From positions 1,860,001 to 1,924,000 of the forward strand of contig NZ_JBEPOO010000001.1 of the NCBI RefSeq assembly GCF_040546815.1: a stretch of 64,000 nucleotides of DNA. The letters are read 5' to 3'. The position numbers and the translations under genes are program-made. The notes below the pieces were generated by a model, which saw only the letters and a list, made by a program, of their open reading frames with translations, was not told the DNA's origin and searched no databases. This DNA comes from Devosia sp. 2618 (GTDB taxonomy: Bacteria; Pseudomonadota; Alphaproteobacteria; Rhizobiales; Devosiaceae). This document shows positions 1 to 8,686 of this stretch, one piece after another (position 1 is the stretch's first letter; each line of letters starts with the position of its first letter).

Positions 1-339
1 AACCGGCTGCAGATGGCCACCGGCGGCGCCAACTTCAACAATCTGTTGAAGGATACCCAGCATGTCACGCTGCCAAGAATCGATTTTGCCGCCCACGCCG
101 CCTCAATGGGCGCCCTGACCCGCAAAGTCGGCTCGATTGCCGAACTGGAAACCGCGCTGCAGGAAACCGAGAGCGCCGATCGTACGACGGTGATCGTCAT
201 CGATACCGATCCGCTGATCACCACCGACGAAGGCGGACACTGGTGGGATGTCGCCGTGCCCGAGGTGAGTGATCGTCCACAGGTCAACGCGGCGCGCGAA
301 GCCTATGTGGCGGCGCTCAGGGGCCAGCGGGCGGGATAA
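1..339 (+). CDS. iolD: 3D-(3,5/4)-trihydroxycyclohexane-1,2-dione hydrolase, C-terminal part (IolD)
   Basis: Open from the first base in frame 1 and ending in TAA, so only about the last 112 residues are present. The segment matches the C-terminal end of IolD, a ThDP-dependent ring-opening hydrolase of myo-inositol catabolism that converts trihydroxycyclohexanedione to 5-deoxy-glucuronate. Visible family features are the stretch around ATGGANFNNLL, the HAASMGA segment, and the acidic TDP...GGHWWDVAVPEVS tail typical of the ThDP C-terminal domain. The following genes iolE and iolB on the same strand fix the pathway. A 125-bp palindromic repeat separates it from iolE. The start and catalytic Glu domain lie outside the window. 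Confidence 0.93.
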   Translation, partial: NRLQMATGGANFNNLLKDTQHVTLPRIDFAAHAASMGALTRKVGSIAELETALQETESADRTTVIVIDTDPLITTDEGGHWWDVAVPEVSDRPQVNAAREAYVAALRGQRAG

Positions 340-345
340 CTGGGA

Positions 346-470
346 CACGCCCTCGTGGTTCGAGGCTCGCGAAGTGCTCGCACCTCACCTTGAGGGCTAC
401 TCACGAACTTGCGCCCAACAGCCCTCATGGTGAGGCGGGAGCGCAGCGACCCTCGAACCACGAGGGCGTG
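346..470. repeat. Dispersed palindromic repeat, full copy 1 (family A)
   Basis: A 125-bp imperfect palindrome that begins CACGCCCTCGTGGTTCGAGG and ends with its reverse complement. A second inverted pair lies inside it (ACCTCACCTTGAGGGC and GCCCTCATGGTGAGG). The same element recurs at 22589 and 26701, as a half at 33886 and as a stem only at 2469. It fills the iolD-iolE gap and ends 7 bases before the iolE ATG. Basis: seen directly. Confidence 0.92.
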
Positions 471-477
471 GAAGTGG

Positions 478-1407
478 ATGGAGAATGAATTGAAAGCCAA
501 ACTCGGCATGTCGCCCATCGCGTGGTGGAACGATGATCTGGTGGAATTCAGCGACGATGTTTCGCTGGAGGAATGTCTGCGCCAGTCGCGGTCGGCCGGT
601 TTCACAGGCATGGAAAAAGGCCGCCGCTTCCCCGACGATCCAGCGGTCATGCTGCCCATCCTGCGTGCTGCCGACGTTACGCTCTGCGGCGGCTGGTTCT
701 CGGGCACACTGGTCGACGAAGACCTCTCGGCCAACAAGGACCACATTGCGCCAATGATCGAGCTGTTCAAGGCCGTCGACGCACCATGCATCGTCTATGG
801 CGAAGTCGGCCGCTCGATCCAGGGCCGTCGCGAAATCCCGCTGGCGCAAAAGCCAAAGCTCTCCGATGACGAGATGAAGGCCTATGCCCGCAAGCTCACC
901 ACGTTTGGCGAATGGTGCGCCGAACAGGGCATGCCTCTTTCCTATCACCACCATATGGCCGCCGTGGTCGAGACCGAGGCCGAGCTCGACGCCTTCATGG
1001 CGCATTCGGGCGAAGGCATTCCACTGCTGCTCGATGCTGGGCATCTGGCGTTTGCCGGCGGCGACGTTCTACGCGCCATCGACAACCACCATGCCCGCAT
1101 CAACCACGTGCATGTGAAAGACATTCGCCGCGCGGTGATCGATGGTCTTGATCGCAGCAAGCAGAGCTTTCTCGATGCGGTAGCGCTGGGCGCGTTCACC
1201 GTGCCCGGCGACGGATCGCTCGATTTCGCGGCCATCGTGCAAAGATTTGCCGACTATGGCTATGAGGGCTGGTTTGTCGTTGAGGCTGAGCAGGATCCGA
1301 AGGCCAATCCGCCGCTTCGCATGGCGCAGGTCGGACATGCCGAACTTTTGCGCGTGATGACTGCAGCCGGATACACTGTACAGACGCAGGGGTTTCCGCA
1401 GGGGTGA
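478..1407 (+). CDS. iolE: Myo-inosose-2 dehydratase (IolE)
   Basis: Dehydrates 2-keto-myo-inositol (scyllo-inosose) to trihydroxycyclohexanedione, the step before IolD, in the cytoplasm. The 309-residue product has the xylose-isomerase-like TIM-barrel pattern of IolE: KLGMSPIAWWNDDL at the N-terminus, FTGMEKGRRFP, the metal-site region YHHHMAAVVE, LLLDAGHLAFAGG, and HVHVKDIR. ATG 478 is chosen. TTG 490 is a real alternative, because GGAG at 480-483 sits 6 bases before it and the protein would then begin MKAKLGMSPIAWW. Reading further upstream enters the palindromic repeat and gives low-quality sequence, so the longer frame from 409 is rejected. Sits between iolD and iolB. Confidence 0.93.
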   Translation: MENELKAKLGMSPIAWWNDDLVEFSDDVSLEECLRQSRSAGFTGMEKGRRFPDDPAVMLPILRAADVTLCGGWFSGTLVDEDLSANKDHIAPMIELFKAVDAPCIVYGEVGRSIQGRREIPLAQKPKLSDDEMKAYARKLTTFGEWCAEQGMPLSYHHHMAAVVETEAELDAFMAHSGEGIPLLLDAGHLAFAGGDVLRAIDNHHARINHVHVKDIRRAVIDGLDRSKQSFLDAVALGAFTVPGDGSLDFAAIVQRFADYGYEGWFVVEAEQDPKANPPLRMAQVGHAELLRVMTAAGYTVQTQGFPQG

Positions 1408-1468
1408 GTTTTCTCACCGTCTTATGCTAGACCATGCGCCAGGCGATTTAACTTACGAAAGCGGGCGC

Positions 1469-1720
1469 ATGGCTCTAAAAGAAAACGACGTCAAATGGTT
1501 TCGTCCCCTGTGGATCCGGATCTGCCTCGCGGTGTTTCTGACCGCTTGGCTGGCCTGGGAGCTGTTCTTTACCAAGGACCAGTTCTGGGCGCTGCTCGTA
1601 GGCGCTGCCCTGGCCTATTCGCTCTACAATTTCTTCTACGCTTTCCCCAAGGAAGATCCCGCCGATGAGCAAATCTCACCTCCGCGTCCGCCCGAAGGGA
1701 ACGACGGGTCTGGTTCATGA
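1469..1720 (+). CDS. Small membrane protein, DUF3329-like
   Basis: An 83-residue protein with one or two hydrophobic segments (residues about 14-30 and 38-54) and a Pro- and acid-rich tail. The WFRPLWIRICLAVF and FWALLVGAALAYSLYNFFY segments resemble the short DUF3329 proteins of Rhizobiales, whose function is unknown. The start at ATG 1469 gives the family-like N-terminus MALKENDVKWFRP; an in-frame start at 1424 adds unsupported residues. It lies inside the inositol operon and its last 56 bases overlap the start of iolB in another frame, which suggests translational coupling. A role in inositol use is not shown. Confidence 0.72.
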   Translation: MALKENDVKWFRPLWIRICLAVFLTAWLAWELFFTKDQFWALLVGAALAYSLYNFFYAFPKEDPADEQISPPRPPEGNDGSGS

Positions 1721-2465
1721 CGTCACGCCGGCTTCAGCTGGTTGGACTTATGTGGGCTTTGCGCTTCACAAGCTCTCCGAAGGCAAGGTAACCGCCGGCG
1801 AGACCGGGGCGCAGGAGCTCTGTCTGGTGCTGGTCAGCGGCAAGGCACGCATTTCGGTTGATGGCGAGGATTTCGGCGTCATCGGCGATCGTATGTCGCC
1901 GTTCGATGGCGCGCCATGGGCGGTCTATGTGCCCATGGGCAGCGATTGGGCGGCCGATGCTGTAACCGATGTCGAACTGGCGGTTTGCGCAGCGCCGGGC
2001 GGCGGCAACTATCCCGCAAAGATTATCGCCCCCGGTACCCATCCGCGCATCAGCCGCGGCAAGGGCGCCAATGTGCGCCACGTCTACAATATCATGCCCG
2101 AGGACGACCTTTCGGCCCATTCCCTGCTCGTCGTGGAAGTGATCACGCCGCAGGGCAACACCTCGTCCTACCCGCCGCACAAGCACGATCAGGACAATCT
2201 GCCCCACGAAAGCCTCTTGGAAGAGACCTATTTCCACCGGCTCAATCCGTCGCAGGGCTTTGCCATGCAGCGCGTCTATACCGACGACCGCAGTCTCGAT
2301 GAGGCCGTGGTGATCGAGGATGGCGACGTGACGCTGGTGCCCAAGGGTTATCACCCGGTGGCGACGACGGCGGGCTATGACCTCTATTATCTCAACGTGA
2401 TGGCAGGGCCGAAGCGGGTGTGGAAATTCCACAATGCCGCTGAACATGAGTGGCTGTTGAAGTAG
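1665..2465 (+). CDS. iolB: 5-deoxy-glucuronate isomerase (IolB)
   Basis: Isomerises 5-deoxy-glucuronate to 2-deoxy-5-keto-gluconate, after IolD in inositol breakdown. The 266 residues have the two-cupin IolB pattern: VTPASAGWTYVGFALHKL near the N-terminus, LCLVLVSGKA, and the second cupin with YPPHKHD, the ESLLEETYFHR metal-binding stretch, and VTLVPKGYHPV. Length is normal for the family. The start is supported by AAGGAAGA about 9 bases upstream and by agreement with the usual IolB N-terminus, although it lies inside the preceding DUF3329 gene. Convergent with iolG, 36 bases apart. Confidence 0.95.
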   Translation: MSKSHLRVRPKGTTGLVHDVTPASAGWTYVGFALHKLSEGKVTAGETGAQELCLVLVSGKARISVDGEDFGVIGDRMSPFDGAPWAVYVPMGSDWAADAVTDVELAVCAAPGGGNYPAKIIAPGTHPRISRGKGANVRHVYNIMPEDDLSAHSLLVVEVITPQGNTSSYPPHKHDQDNLPHESLLEETYFHRLNPSQGFAMQRVYTDDRSLDEAVVIEDGDVTLVPKGYHPVATTAGYDLYYLNVMAGPKRVWKFHNAAEHEWLLK

Positions 2466-2468
2466 TGG

Positions 2469-2493
2469 CACGCCCTCGTGGTTCGAGGGCGTG
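2469..2493. terminator. Stem-loop between iolB and iolG, solo stem of repeat family A
   Basis: Perfect 10-bp arms CACGCCCTCG and CGAGGGCGTG around a TGGTT loop, placed just after the iolB stop and just before the iolG stop. The arms and loop equal the outer end of the 125-bp repeat family, with the middle missing. Neither strand has a U-run, so termination activity is inferred from position only. Confidence 0.5.
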
Positions 2494-2501
2494 GCGGGCC
2501 G

Positions 2502-3539
2502 CTACCGCCCCTGGAAAATCGACGTATCCGCCAGCACACCCAAAATCTCGCTGACCTTGACCGCCCTGCCCTCCTGCACCGATTTCAACGCGGCCTCGGC
2601 CAGTGCCAGAGCTATCAGGCCATCAAGCCCGCTTGGTGTTGCCGGAGATTTTGATTCAACCGAGTCGATGAAGGCACTGATTTCGCGAGCATATGCCTCG
2701 ATGTAGCGCGTCATGAAGAAGTCGTGCAGCGGCGGCCGCGTGTACCCCGTGGCGTTCGCAACCTCGATCGACACAGGACGCTGGTTCTCGGCCGACACCG
2801 AACCCTTGGACCCATGCACCTCGATGCGCTGATCGTAGCCATAGGTGGCGCGGCGCGAGTTCGAGATGGTGGCATGCTTGCCCGAGGCCGTTGACAGCAT
2901 AACCGACGCGCTGTCGAAATCGCCAGCCTCACCGATGGCCGGATCGACCAGCACGGAGGCCTGGGCCGAGACCGTGTCGATTTCCTCGCCGAGCAGATAC
3001 CGCGCCATGTCGAAATCATGGATGGTCATGTCGCGGAAAATGCCGCCGGAGCGCTTGATGTAGTCGACAGGCGGTGCGCCGGGATCACGCGAGACAATGG
3101 TGACCATTTCCACCGCCCCGATCTCGCCCTTGGCGATCACATCATGCACGGCCTGAAAATGCGGGTCAAAACGACGGTTGAAGCCAACCATCAGCGTGCC
3201 GGCTTCCGCATCAACCACCTTGAGGCAGGCCTTTACGCGCTCGATGTTGAGGTCGATCGGCTTCTCGCAAAAGATCGCCTTGCCGGCCCGGGTGAACTGC
3301 TCGATCAGGTCGGCATGGGTATCGGTTGGGGTGCAGATGACGACCGCATCGATGTCGCTTGCAGCCACGATTTGCTCGATTGTGCGAACCTCACAGCCAT
3401 ACTGGCTGGCAATGTCCCTGGCCGCCTGATCGACGGCATCAGCCACGGCAACCAGCTGCGCCTGAGGATTGGACGACACGGCCTTGGCGTGCACTTTACC
3501 AATGCGACCAGCACCAAGCAGGCCGAAGCGAACGGTCAT
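2502..3539 (-). CDS. iolG: Myo-inositol 2-dehydrogenase, Gfo/Idh/MocA family (IolG)
   Basis: Oxidises myo-inositol to 2-keto-myo-inositol with NAD, the entry step of the pathway whose later enzymes are at 1-2465. The 345-residue product has the Rossmann motif GLLGAGRIG (residues 6-14), FCEKPIDLN with the catalytic Lys, and RDMTIHDFDMARYLLG, which holds the Asp and His four residues apart known as active-site residues in inositol dehydrogenases. The start at 3539 follows GGAG with 7 bases between; the longer frame to 3593 runs into the gap before the ABC gene. It is the last gene of a four-gene leftward operon with the importer. Confidence 0.92.
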   Translation of the reverse strand: MTVRFGLLGAGRIGKVHAKAVSSNPQAQLVAVADAVDQAARDIASQYGCEVRTIEQIVAASDIDAVVICTPTDTHADLIEQFTRAGKAIFCEKPIDLNIERVKACLKVVDAEAGTLMVGFNRRFDPHFQAVHDVIAKGEIGAVEMVTIVSRDPGAPPVDYIKRSGGIFRDMTIHDFDMARYLLGEEIDTVSAQASVLVDPAIGEAGDFDSASVMLSTASGKHATISNSRRATYGYDQRIEVHGSKGSVSAENQRPVSIEVANATGYTRPPLHDFFMTRYIEAYAREISAFIDSVESKSPATPSGLDGLIALALAEAALKSVQEGRAVKVSEILGVLADTSIFQGR

Positions 3540-3576
3540 TTGTAGTCTCCGATTATCGAAAATACGCGACGGTGGA

Positions 3577-4356
3577 CTATACGGTACCACCAAGCGATGC
3601 GCTGAGCTCTGCCATTTCAGCGCCGCCAGCCATCATGTCCTGCAACTGTTCCGCAGAGATCTCCCCACGATTGGCCGTGCCCAGCGTCTTGCCGCGATTG
3701 AGCACCGTGAAGCGGTCCCCTACAGCCAAAGCATGGCGCACATTATGGGTGATGAAGACGATACCAATGCCGGTCTTGCGCACCCGATCAATGGTGGCCA
3801 AGACGTTCGCCGTCTGGCGCACGCCAAGCGCCGACGTTGGTTCATCGAGGATCAGAACCTTGGCACCAAAATAGACGGCGCGAGCAATAGCGACGGTCTG
3901 GCGCTCACCGCCGGATAGCGTCCCCACGGCCTGATCGGGTTCGCGCAGGCTGATGCCCATGCGACGCATTTCTTCCATGGTCACCCGTGACGCCGTTTCC
4001 GCGTCAAAGAACTGGAACGGTCCCCAGCCCTTGCGCGGTTCGCGGCCCATCCAGAAGTTGCGGGTCACAGACATCAGCGGGATCATCGCCAGGTCCTGAT
4101 AGACGGTGGCGATTCCGGCCGTCATGGCGTCACGCGGATTGCTGAAAGCGACGTCCTGTCCGTTGACCCGAATTTGGCCGGAGGACGGTTTGTGAACGCC
4201 GGCCATGGTCTTGATGAAGGTCGACTTGCCGGCGCCATTGTCGCCGAGAAGGCAGTGGCATTCGCCGGGTAGCACAGACACCGAAACGCCATTGAGCGCG
4301 ATAACCGGGCCGAAGCTCTTGGTGATGTTGACCAGTTCGATCAGTGGTTCGGTCAT
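3577..4356 (-). CDS. Sugar/inositol ABC importer, single-domain ATPase
   Basis: Energises uptake through the permease next to it. The 259 residues carry one ABC domain: Walker [10 protein letters not shown] (38-46), signature LSGGE (147-151), Walker B LILDEP (168-173), and switch His in VFITHN. It belongs to the half-size type seen in FrcA-like and inositol importers, rather than the fused two-domain RbsA/MglA type found at 58149. One base separates its start from the permease stop, and iolG follows 37 bases later. Myo-inositol is the likely substrate, inferred from the iol neighbours and not from the protein itself. Confidence 0.9.
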   Translation of the reverse strand: MTEPLIELVNITKSFGPVIALNGVSVSVLPGECHCLLGDNGAGKSTFIKTMAGVHKPSSGQIRVNGQDVAFSNPRDAMTAGIATVYQDLAMIPLMSVTRNFWMGREPRKGWGPFQFFDAETASRVTMEEMRRMGISLREPDQAVGTLSGGERQTVAIARAVYFGAKVLILDEPTSALGVRQTANVLATIDRVRKTGIGIVFITHNVRHALAVGDRFTVLNRGKTLGTANRGEISAEQLQDMMAGGAEMAELSASLGGTV

Positions 4357-4357
4357 C

Positions 4358-5473
4358 TTAGCGCTCCCCGGTAATCAGGCGGCGGATATAGGTATTGAGC
4401 ACCACGGCGAGCAGCAGGATGACGCCGAGGAACACGCGGAATAGGGAGCTTTCGACCCCAGCAAAGAACAGCCCCTGCTGCACCACGCCAAAGATCAACG
4501 CACCAAGCGCCGCCCCGATCACCGAACCATACCCGCCGGTGAGCAGAGCGCCACCGATCACAACCGCGATGATCGCTTCAAATTCTTTGAGCAGACCACG
4601 GTCGGCTGCGGCCGAACCGAATTCCATGACCTGCGCGGTGGCAAAAACGGTCGCGCAGAAGGCCGAGAAAATGAACATCAGGATCTTCACGCGATTGACC
4701 GGCACGCCGACATAGCGCGCAGCCTGGGCGTCGCCGCCGGCAGCAAAGATCCAATTGCCGAAGCGCGTCTTGGTGAGCAGCACATGGGCGAAGATGATAA
4801 GCGCGAGGGCCCAGACCATCAGCATGGGAATGCCATCGACCACGGGCTGCCCAGCACGATTGCCGGCCTTGAACGTGTCGATCAGTCCCATATCTGCCAG
4901 CCAATAAAACACAAAGCCCAGCACCTTGCCGCCAAAGAGCGGCGCGAGCCAATCACCAGCGGCAGCTTCCCGGACGCCACCGATAATGGTCTGGCGGGTC
5001 GTCGTGATGGAAATGTAAATAGTCAGTCCGCGCAGGATATAGAGCGAGGCCAGCGTGACGATGAAGGATGGTAGCCCCGTCTTGATGACGAGATAACCGT
5101 TTGCGGCGCCGATCAGCATGGCCACGATGAAGGCGGCGATGATGGATGCCCACATTGGCCAGCCGAGATGGACGCTCAGCACCGCTATCACAATACCGGC
5201 AAAGCCGATCATTGACCCTACGGACAGATCGAACTCCCCGGCGATCATGAGCAGGCAAGCGCCAACAGCGATGATGGCAAACTGGGCGGAGACCACCCCC
5301 CAGTTCATAATGCCGTCCGGGGCGAACATACCTGTCGACCCAGCCACAACGGCAAAATAGATAAAGACCAGGATTGCCCCAGCCATCGCGCCCAATTCGG
5401 GGCGCATGAGCATTGTTCTGAGGCGGGATCGCTGCGCAATGCGTTCGTCGGTCGCTGCGTGCGGTTGTGTCAT
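4358..5473 (-). CDS. Sugar/inositol ABC importer, permease
   Basis: A 371-residue inner-membrane permease of the RbsC/FrcB type (BPD_transp_2 family) with about ten hydrophobic segments. Family marks are [37 protein letters not shown], and the C-terminal loop [20 protein letters not shown]. The N-terminal 25 residues are polar ([15 protein letters not shown]) and cytoplasmic. It lies 69 bases after the binding-protein gene and directly before the ATPase gene. The substrate is probably myo-inositol, from the iolG and iolDEB context. Confidence 0.9.
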   Translation of the reverse strand: MTQPHAATDERIAQRSRLRTMLMRPELGAMAGAILVFIYFAVVAGSTGMFAPDGIMNWGVVSAQFAIIAVGACLLMIAGEFDLSVGSMIGFAGIVIAVLSVHLGWPMWASIIAAFIVAMLIGAANGYLVIKTGLPSFIVTLASLYILRGLTIYISITTTRQTIIGGVREAAAGDWLAPLFGGKVLGFVFYWLADMGLIDTFKAGNRAGQPVVDGIPMLMVWALALIIFAHVLLTKTRFGNWIFAAGGDAQAARYVGVPVNRVKILMFIFSAFCATVFATAQVMEFGSAAADRGLLKEFEAIIAVVIGGALLTGGYGSVIGAALGALIFGVVQQGLFFAGVESSLFRVFLGVILLLAVVLNTYIRRLITGER

Positions 5474-5542
5474 GGTTGATCTCGTGGGGACAGCGTGGGG
5501 ACAGAATTGGGGCCCGAAACGTGTCGGGCCCCTGCAAATCGG

Positions 5543-6493
5543 TTAGCGGTATTCGCCGGCAAACTTCTCCACCAGATCGATGTTGTCCTTGGTGATGAAA
5601 CCAGGGCCCGAGTTGATCGAGTTGCCGGGCACCACGCCATAGCGGGCCAGATTGGTCAGGATTACGACCGGCAGATAGCCCTGGAGGAAGGGCTGCTGGT
5701 CGATGGCGAAATTGATCGTACCAGCCTTTATAGCGGTCGAGATTTCGCTCGACAGATCGAAGGTCGCAAAGAAGATTGTGCCGGCTTTGCCGGTCTGGTC
5801 GAGCGCGGCGATGGTGGGGTGCGCCGAGTTTGGCCCAAGCGTTAAGATGCCATTGGTATCAGGGTTAGCCGACAGATAGGCCGAAACTTTGGACTGGACT
5901 TCGCTGGGGTCCATGCCCGAGTCGATCATCTGGCTGCCCAGTTCAATGCCAAGCGCGTCCGCAAAGCCCTGGCAGCGCTCAACCGAGGCTGGATTGGTGA
6001 TGTAGTGGTTGACGCAAACAAAGCTCGTCACGCCAGCGGCCTTGGCTTTCTCCCCCGCCCCAAATCCTGCGTCATACTCAGGCTGACCGACGTGGAGAAG
6101 AGCGCCGATCTCCTTGGACTGCGCAATGGTGCCGGAATTGATGGTGATGACTGGAATGCCACGCGCGACGGCGTCGCTCAGCGGTCCTTTGAGGGCGTCG
6201 AAGTCAGCGATGGTGGAAATGATGCCGTCTGGCGACGAGGCGGCGGCCTGCTCGATGATTCGCGCCATGTCGGCGAGGTCACCGGTTGGCGGGTTGCGGT
6301 ATTCAACGGTCACGCCCATCTGCTCGCCGGCGAGGTTGATGGCGTTCTTGATGGTGTTCCACCAGCTATCGGAGTCCGGCGCGTGCGAAACCAGCACAAA
6401 GCGTTCGCCTTCGGCCAGCGCCGGCGCAGTGGCGGCAGCGGCGAGACCCAAGGTCAGGGCGACAGCAGAAAGCCCCTTGATAAAAGTGTTCAT
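5543..6493 (-). CDS. Periplasmic sugar/inositol-binding protein of ABC importer
   Basis: First gene of the importer-iolG operon, 316 residues. A signal peptide is clear: MNTFIKG, then a hydrophobic stretch, then APALAEG as the likely cleavage region. The mature part is a type I periplasmic binding protein (Peripla_BP_4): RFVLVSHAPDSDSWWNTIKNA, NPPTGDLADMARIIEQA, DGIISTIADFDALKGPLSDA, GIPVITINSG. The start at 6493 has a strong GGGAGG seven bases upstream; the frame continues to 6631 but without signal-peptide character. Myo-inositol is the probable ligand by context. Confidence 0.9.
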   Translation of the reverse strand: MNTFIKGLSAVALTLGLAAAATAPALAEGERFVLVSHAPDSDSWWNTIKNAINLAGEQMGVTVEYRNPPTGDLADMARIIEQAAASSPDGIISTIADFDALKGPLSDAVARGIPVITINSGTIAQSKEIGALLHVGQPEYDAGFGAGEKAKAAGVTSFVCVNHYITNPASVERCQGFADALGIELGSQMIDSGMDPSEVQSKVSAYLSANPDTNGILTLGPNSAHPTIAALDQTGKAGTIFFATFDLSSEISTAIKAGTINFAIDQQPFLQGYLPVVILTNLARYGVVPGNSINSGPGFITKDNIDLVEKFAGEYR

Positions 6494-6524
6494 TGCATTC
6501 CTCCCATTTGCCGCAGGACATAAC

Positions 6525-6568
6525 GGAACAAAACATTCACTTCTCATACCCTGCGAAACAAACATTCC
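6525..6568 (-). promoter_or_regulatory. Candidate IolR-type operator pair upstream of inositol importer operon
   Basis: Two related 14-mers lie 30 bp apart before the binding-protein gene: GGAACAAAACATTC at 6525-6538 and GAAACAAACATTCC at 6555-6568. The second is one base from GGAA-N6-TTCC, the motif reported for the RpiR-type repressor IolR of Sinorhizobium. The first is weaker. No iolR gene lies in the window. Assignment is inference. Confidence 0.4.
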
Positions 6569-6680
6569 ATTTTTGAAAGCAGTCGTCAAGCGGAGGCTGG
6601 GGGTTCTGGTGTGAAAGCGGGCGCAAAACAAAGGGCGACCGCATGGCGGCCGCCCTGAAACGATTGCAGGTCAGATGAGG

Positions 6681-7136
6681 TCAGTTTTCGCGGGCACGTT
6701 CCAGAATGCGTTTGCATTCCAGCAGCTCGCGCATCACGTCGGACAGCTTGTTGCGGTCGTCTTTATCGAGGCCAGGGCTGGCCAGCATCACTGCTTCTTC
6801 GATCTCGGCCTCGTCGCTCGCGGCTTCGGCTTCCTCGATCATCGGCAGAATATCTTCGAGCGGCTTGCCCTCGCCCACGGCGATCACATAGCGACCGCCC
6901 TGATCCTTGAGAATCCGCTGCACGCCTTTGATGGTAAAACCCTGATCATAGAGCAGGTGGCGGATGCCGCGCAGCAGCATCACGTCTTCGGGCCGGTAAT
7001 AGCGTCGGCCGCCGCCGCGCTTGAGCGGCTTGATCGTGTTGAATCGGGTCTCCCAGAAGCGCAGGACGTGCTGTGGCAGGTCCAGTTCATCGGCAGCTTC
7101 GGATATCGTCCGGAAGGCGTCTGGCGACTTATCCAC
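6681..7136 (-). CDS. MerR family transcriptional regulator (ihfA-linked)
   Basis: A 151-residue regulator with an N-terminal MerR winged helix: [43 protein letters not shown], then [12 protein letters not shown]. The rest is acidic and helical ([15 protein letters not shown]), with no recognisable ligand domain and no Cys cluster, so a metal-sensing role is not indicated. This gene follows ihfA in many Rhizobiales; here the gap is 25 bases. Start is GTG 7136, and the N-terminus [16 protein letters not shown] looks native. No Shine-Dalgarno is evident. Target genes are unknown. Confidence 0.85.
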   Translation of the reverse strand: MDKSPDAFRTISEAADELDLPQHVLRFWETRFNTIKPLKRGGGRRYYRPEDVMLLRGIRHLLYDQGFTIKGVQRILKDQGGRYVIAVGEGKPLEDILPMIEEAEAASDEAEIEEAVMLASPGLDKDDRNKLSDVMRELLECKRILERAREN

Positions 7137-7161
7137 GGAGGCTTAGACTCGCTTGGATTGC

Positions 7162-7473
7162 TTATTTCCCAGCTGGAACCATAGATTTGTTAATCTTGGA
7201 CTTCAACACGTTGGAAGGTTTGAACACAAGAACCTGTCGCGGCAGGATCGGAACCTCTTCGCCGGTCTTGGGATTTCGGCCAATTCGCTCGTTCTTCGAG
7301 CGGACCTGAAACGAGCCGAAGGAGGACAGCTTGACGTTCGCGCCGGTGATCAGGGCGTCACCGATCAGCTCGAGCACCCGCTCAACCAGTTCGGCCGACT
7401 CGGTTCGAGACAGGCCGACGGTGCCATAGACCGCTTCAGCCAGATCGGCCCGCGTAATCGTCTTCTGCGTCAT
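7162..7473 (-). CDS. ihfA: Integration host factor subunit alpha
   Basis: A DNA-bending subunit that pairs with IhfB in nucleoid structure, transcription and recombination. The 103 residues match IHF-alpha: [55 protein letters not shown], with the RNPKTGE arm and the intercalating Pro region, then [20 protein letters not shown] 7473 is chosen because it gives the family N-terminus [11 protein letters not shown]; the upstream extension to 7608 lacks similarity. It lies in the alphaproteobacterial order plsX-fabH-ihfA-MerR. Confidence 0.95.
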   Translation of the reverse strand: MTQKTITRADLAEAVYGTVGLSRTESAELVERVLELIGDALITGANVKLSSFGSFQVRSKNERIGRNPKTGEEVPILPRQVLVFKPSNVLKSKINKSMVPAGK

Positions 7474-7708
7474 TCGTACCCCCGTGTTGCCGAAAGGTCC
7501 AAACCCCCACGTGGGACAAAAGTTGCCCCCGATAAGATTGCTGCAGGCACGACCCCGATTGGGTCGAGCCATGACGCGGGAATTCCTCAAATTTCCTGGC
7601 GCCGCCAACCGTCACGATCGCTCGTGCGGCCGAGTTAGGCACCAAGTCCTCAACCGGCAAGAACACTAACGCCTTGAAACGGTTAAGGTCAATCTGATGA
7701 CGCGGCGT

Positions 7709-8686
7709 CTACCAGCGAATAAGTGAGGCGCCCCAAGTGAAGCCCCCGCCCATGGCCTCTAGCATCACCAGATCGCCCTCTTTGATGCGACCATCGGCCA
7801 CCGCTGCGCTCAGCGCCAGTGGCACCGAGGCGGCGGAGGTGTTGGCGTGCAGATCGACCGTCATGACAACTTTTTCGGGCGGAATGCCAAGCTTGGCCCC
7901 TGCCCCTTCGATAATGCGCTTGTTGGCCTGGTGCGGCACGAACCAGTCGAGGTCGTCGACGGTGTAGCCAGCCTTGTCGAGCGCCGCATAGACCACGTCG
8001 GTGATCTTGCCAACGGCGTGGCGGAACACTTCGGGGCCCTGCATGTGAACATGGCCGGTCGTGCCGGTAGTGGACGGGCCGCCATCGACATAGAGCTTCT
8101 GCCAATGATGGCCGTCCGAGCGCAGCGCCGACGACAGCACGCCGCGTTCGGGCGCATCGTCTTCGAGTTCGATCTTTTCGACCACGACAGCGCCTGCGCC
8201 GTCGCCGAACAGCACACAAGTGGTCCGGTCGGTCCAATCGAGCAGGCGCGAGAATGTCTCGGCGCCGATGACCAGTGCCCGCGTGCCAAGGCCGTTCTTG
8301 ATGTAGCTGTCAGCTGTTGCGATGGCGTAGACAAAGCCGGAGCAGACAGCCTGAATGTCGAAGGCCATGCCATGATGCATGCCGAGCTTCATCTGGACCA
8401 GGGTAGCAGCCGCCGGGAATGTGTAATCGGGCGTGGTGGTTGCGACGATGATCAGATCGATATCGTCAGGCGTCACGCCAGCAGCAGCCATGGCTTTCTT
8501 GGCAGCTTCAACGGCCAGATCAGAGGTGAACTGACCTTCTGCCGCGATGTGCCGTTCCTTGATGCCGACGCGCTGCTGGATCCACTCATCCGACGTATCG
8601 ACCATGGTGGCCAATTCGGCGTTGGTCAGGACCCGTTCGGGAAGATAACCGCCGACACCGCGGATAATGGTACGCGTTTTGGTCAC
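7709..8686 (-). CDS. fabH: Beta-ketoacyl-ACP synthase III
   Basis: Starts fatty-acid synthesis by condensing acetyl-CoA with malonyl-ACP. The 325 residues include the catalytic triad contexts: Cys in [13 protein letters not shown], His in [12 protein letters not shown], and Asn in [15 protein letters not shown]. The N-terminus [18 protein letters not shown] and [10 protein letters not shown] are also typical. It overlaps plsX by 4 bases (ATGA), so the two are translationally coupled. A 235-bp non-coding gap before ihfA holds no feature I can name, apart from what is probably the ihfA promoter. Confidence 0.97.
   Translation of the reverse strand: MTKTRTIIRGVGGYLPERVLTNAELATMVDTSDEWIQQRVGIKERHIAAEGQFTSDLAVEAAKKAMAAAGVTPDDIDLIIVATTTPDYTFPAAATLVQMKLGMHHGMAFDIQAVCSGFVYAIATADSYIKNGLGTRALVIGAETFSRLLDWTDRTTCVLFGDGAGAVVVEKIELEDDAPERGVLSSALRSDGHHWQKLYVDGGPSTTGTTGHVHMQGPEVFRHAVGKITDVVYAALDKAGYTVDDLDWFVPHQANKRIIEGAGAKLGIPPEKVVMTVDLHANTSAASVPLALSAAVADGRIKEGDLVMLEAMGGGFTWGASLIRW

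Noticed and set aside
303..1044. Long minus-strand frames opposite iolE
   Set aside because: They are shadows of iolE, with Arg-rich composition and no family similarity, and the plus-strand frame is clearly the gene.
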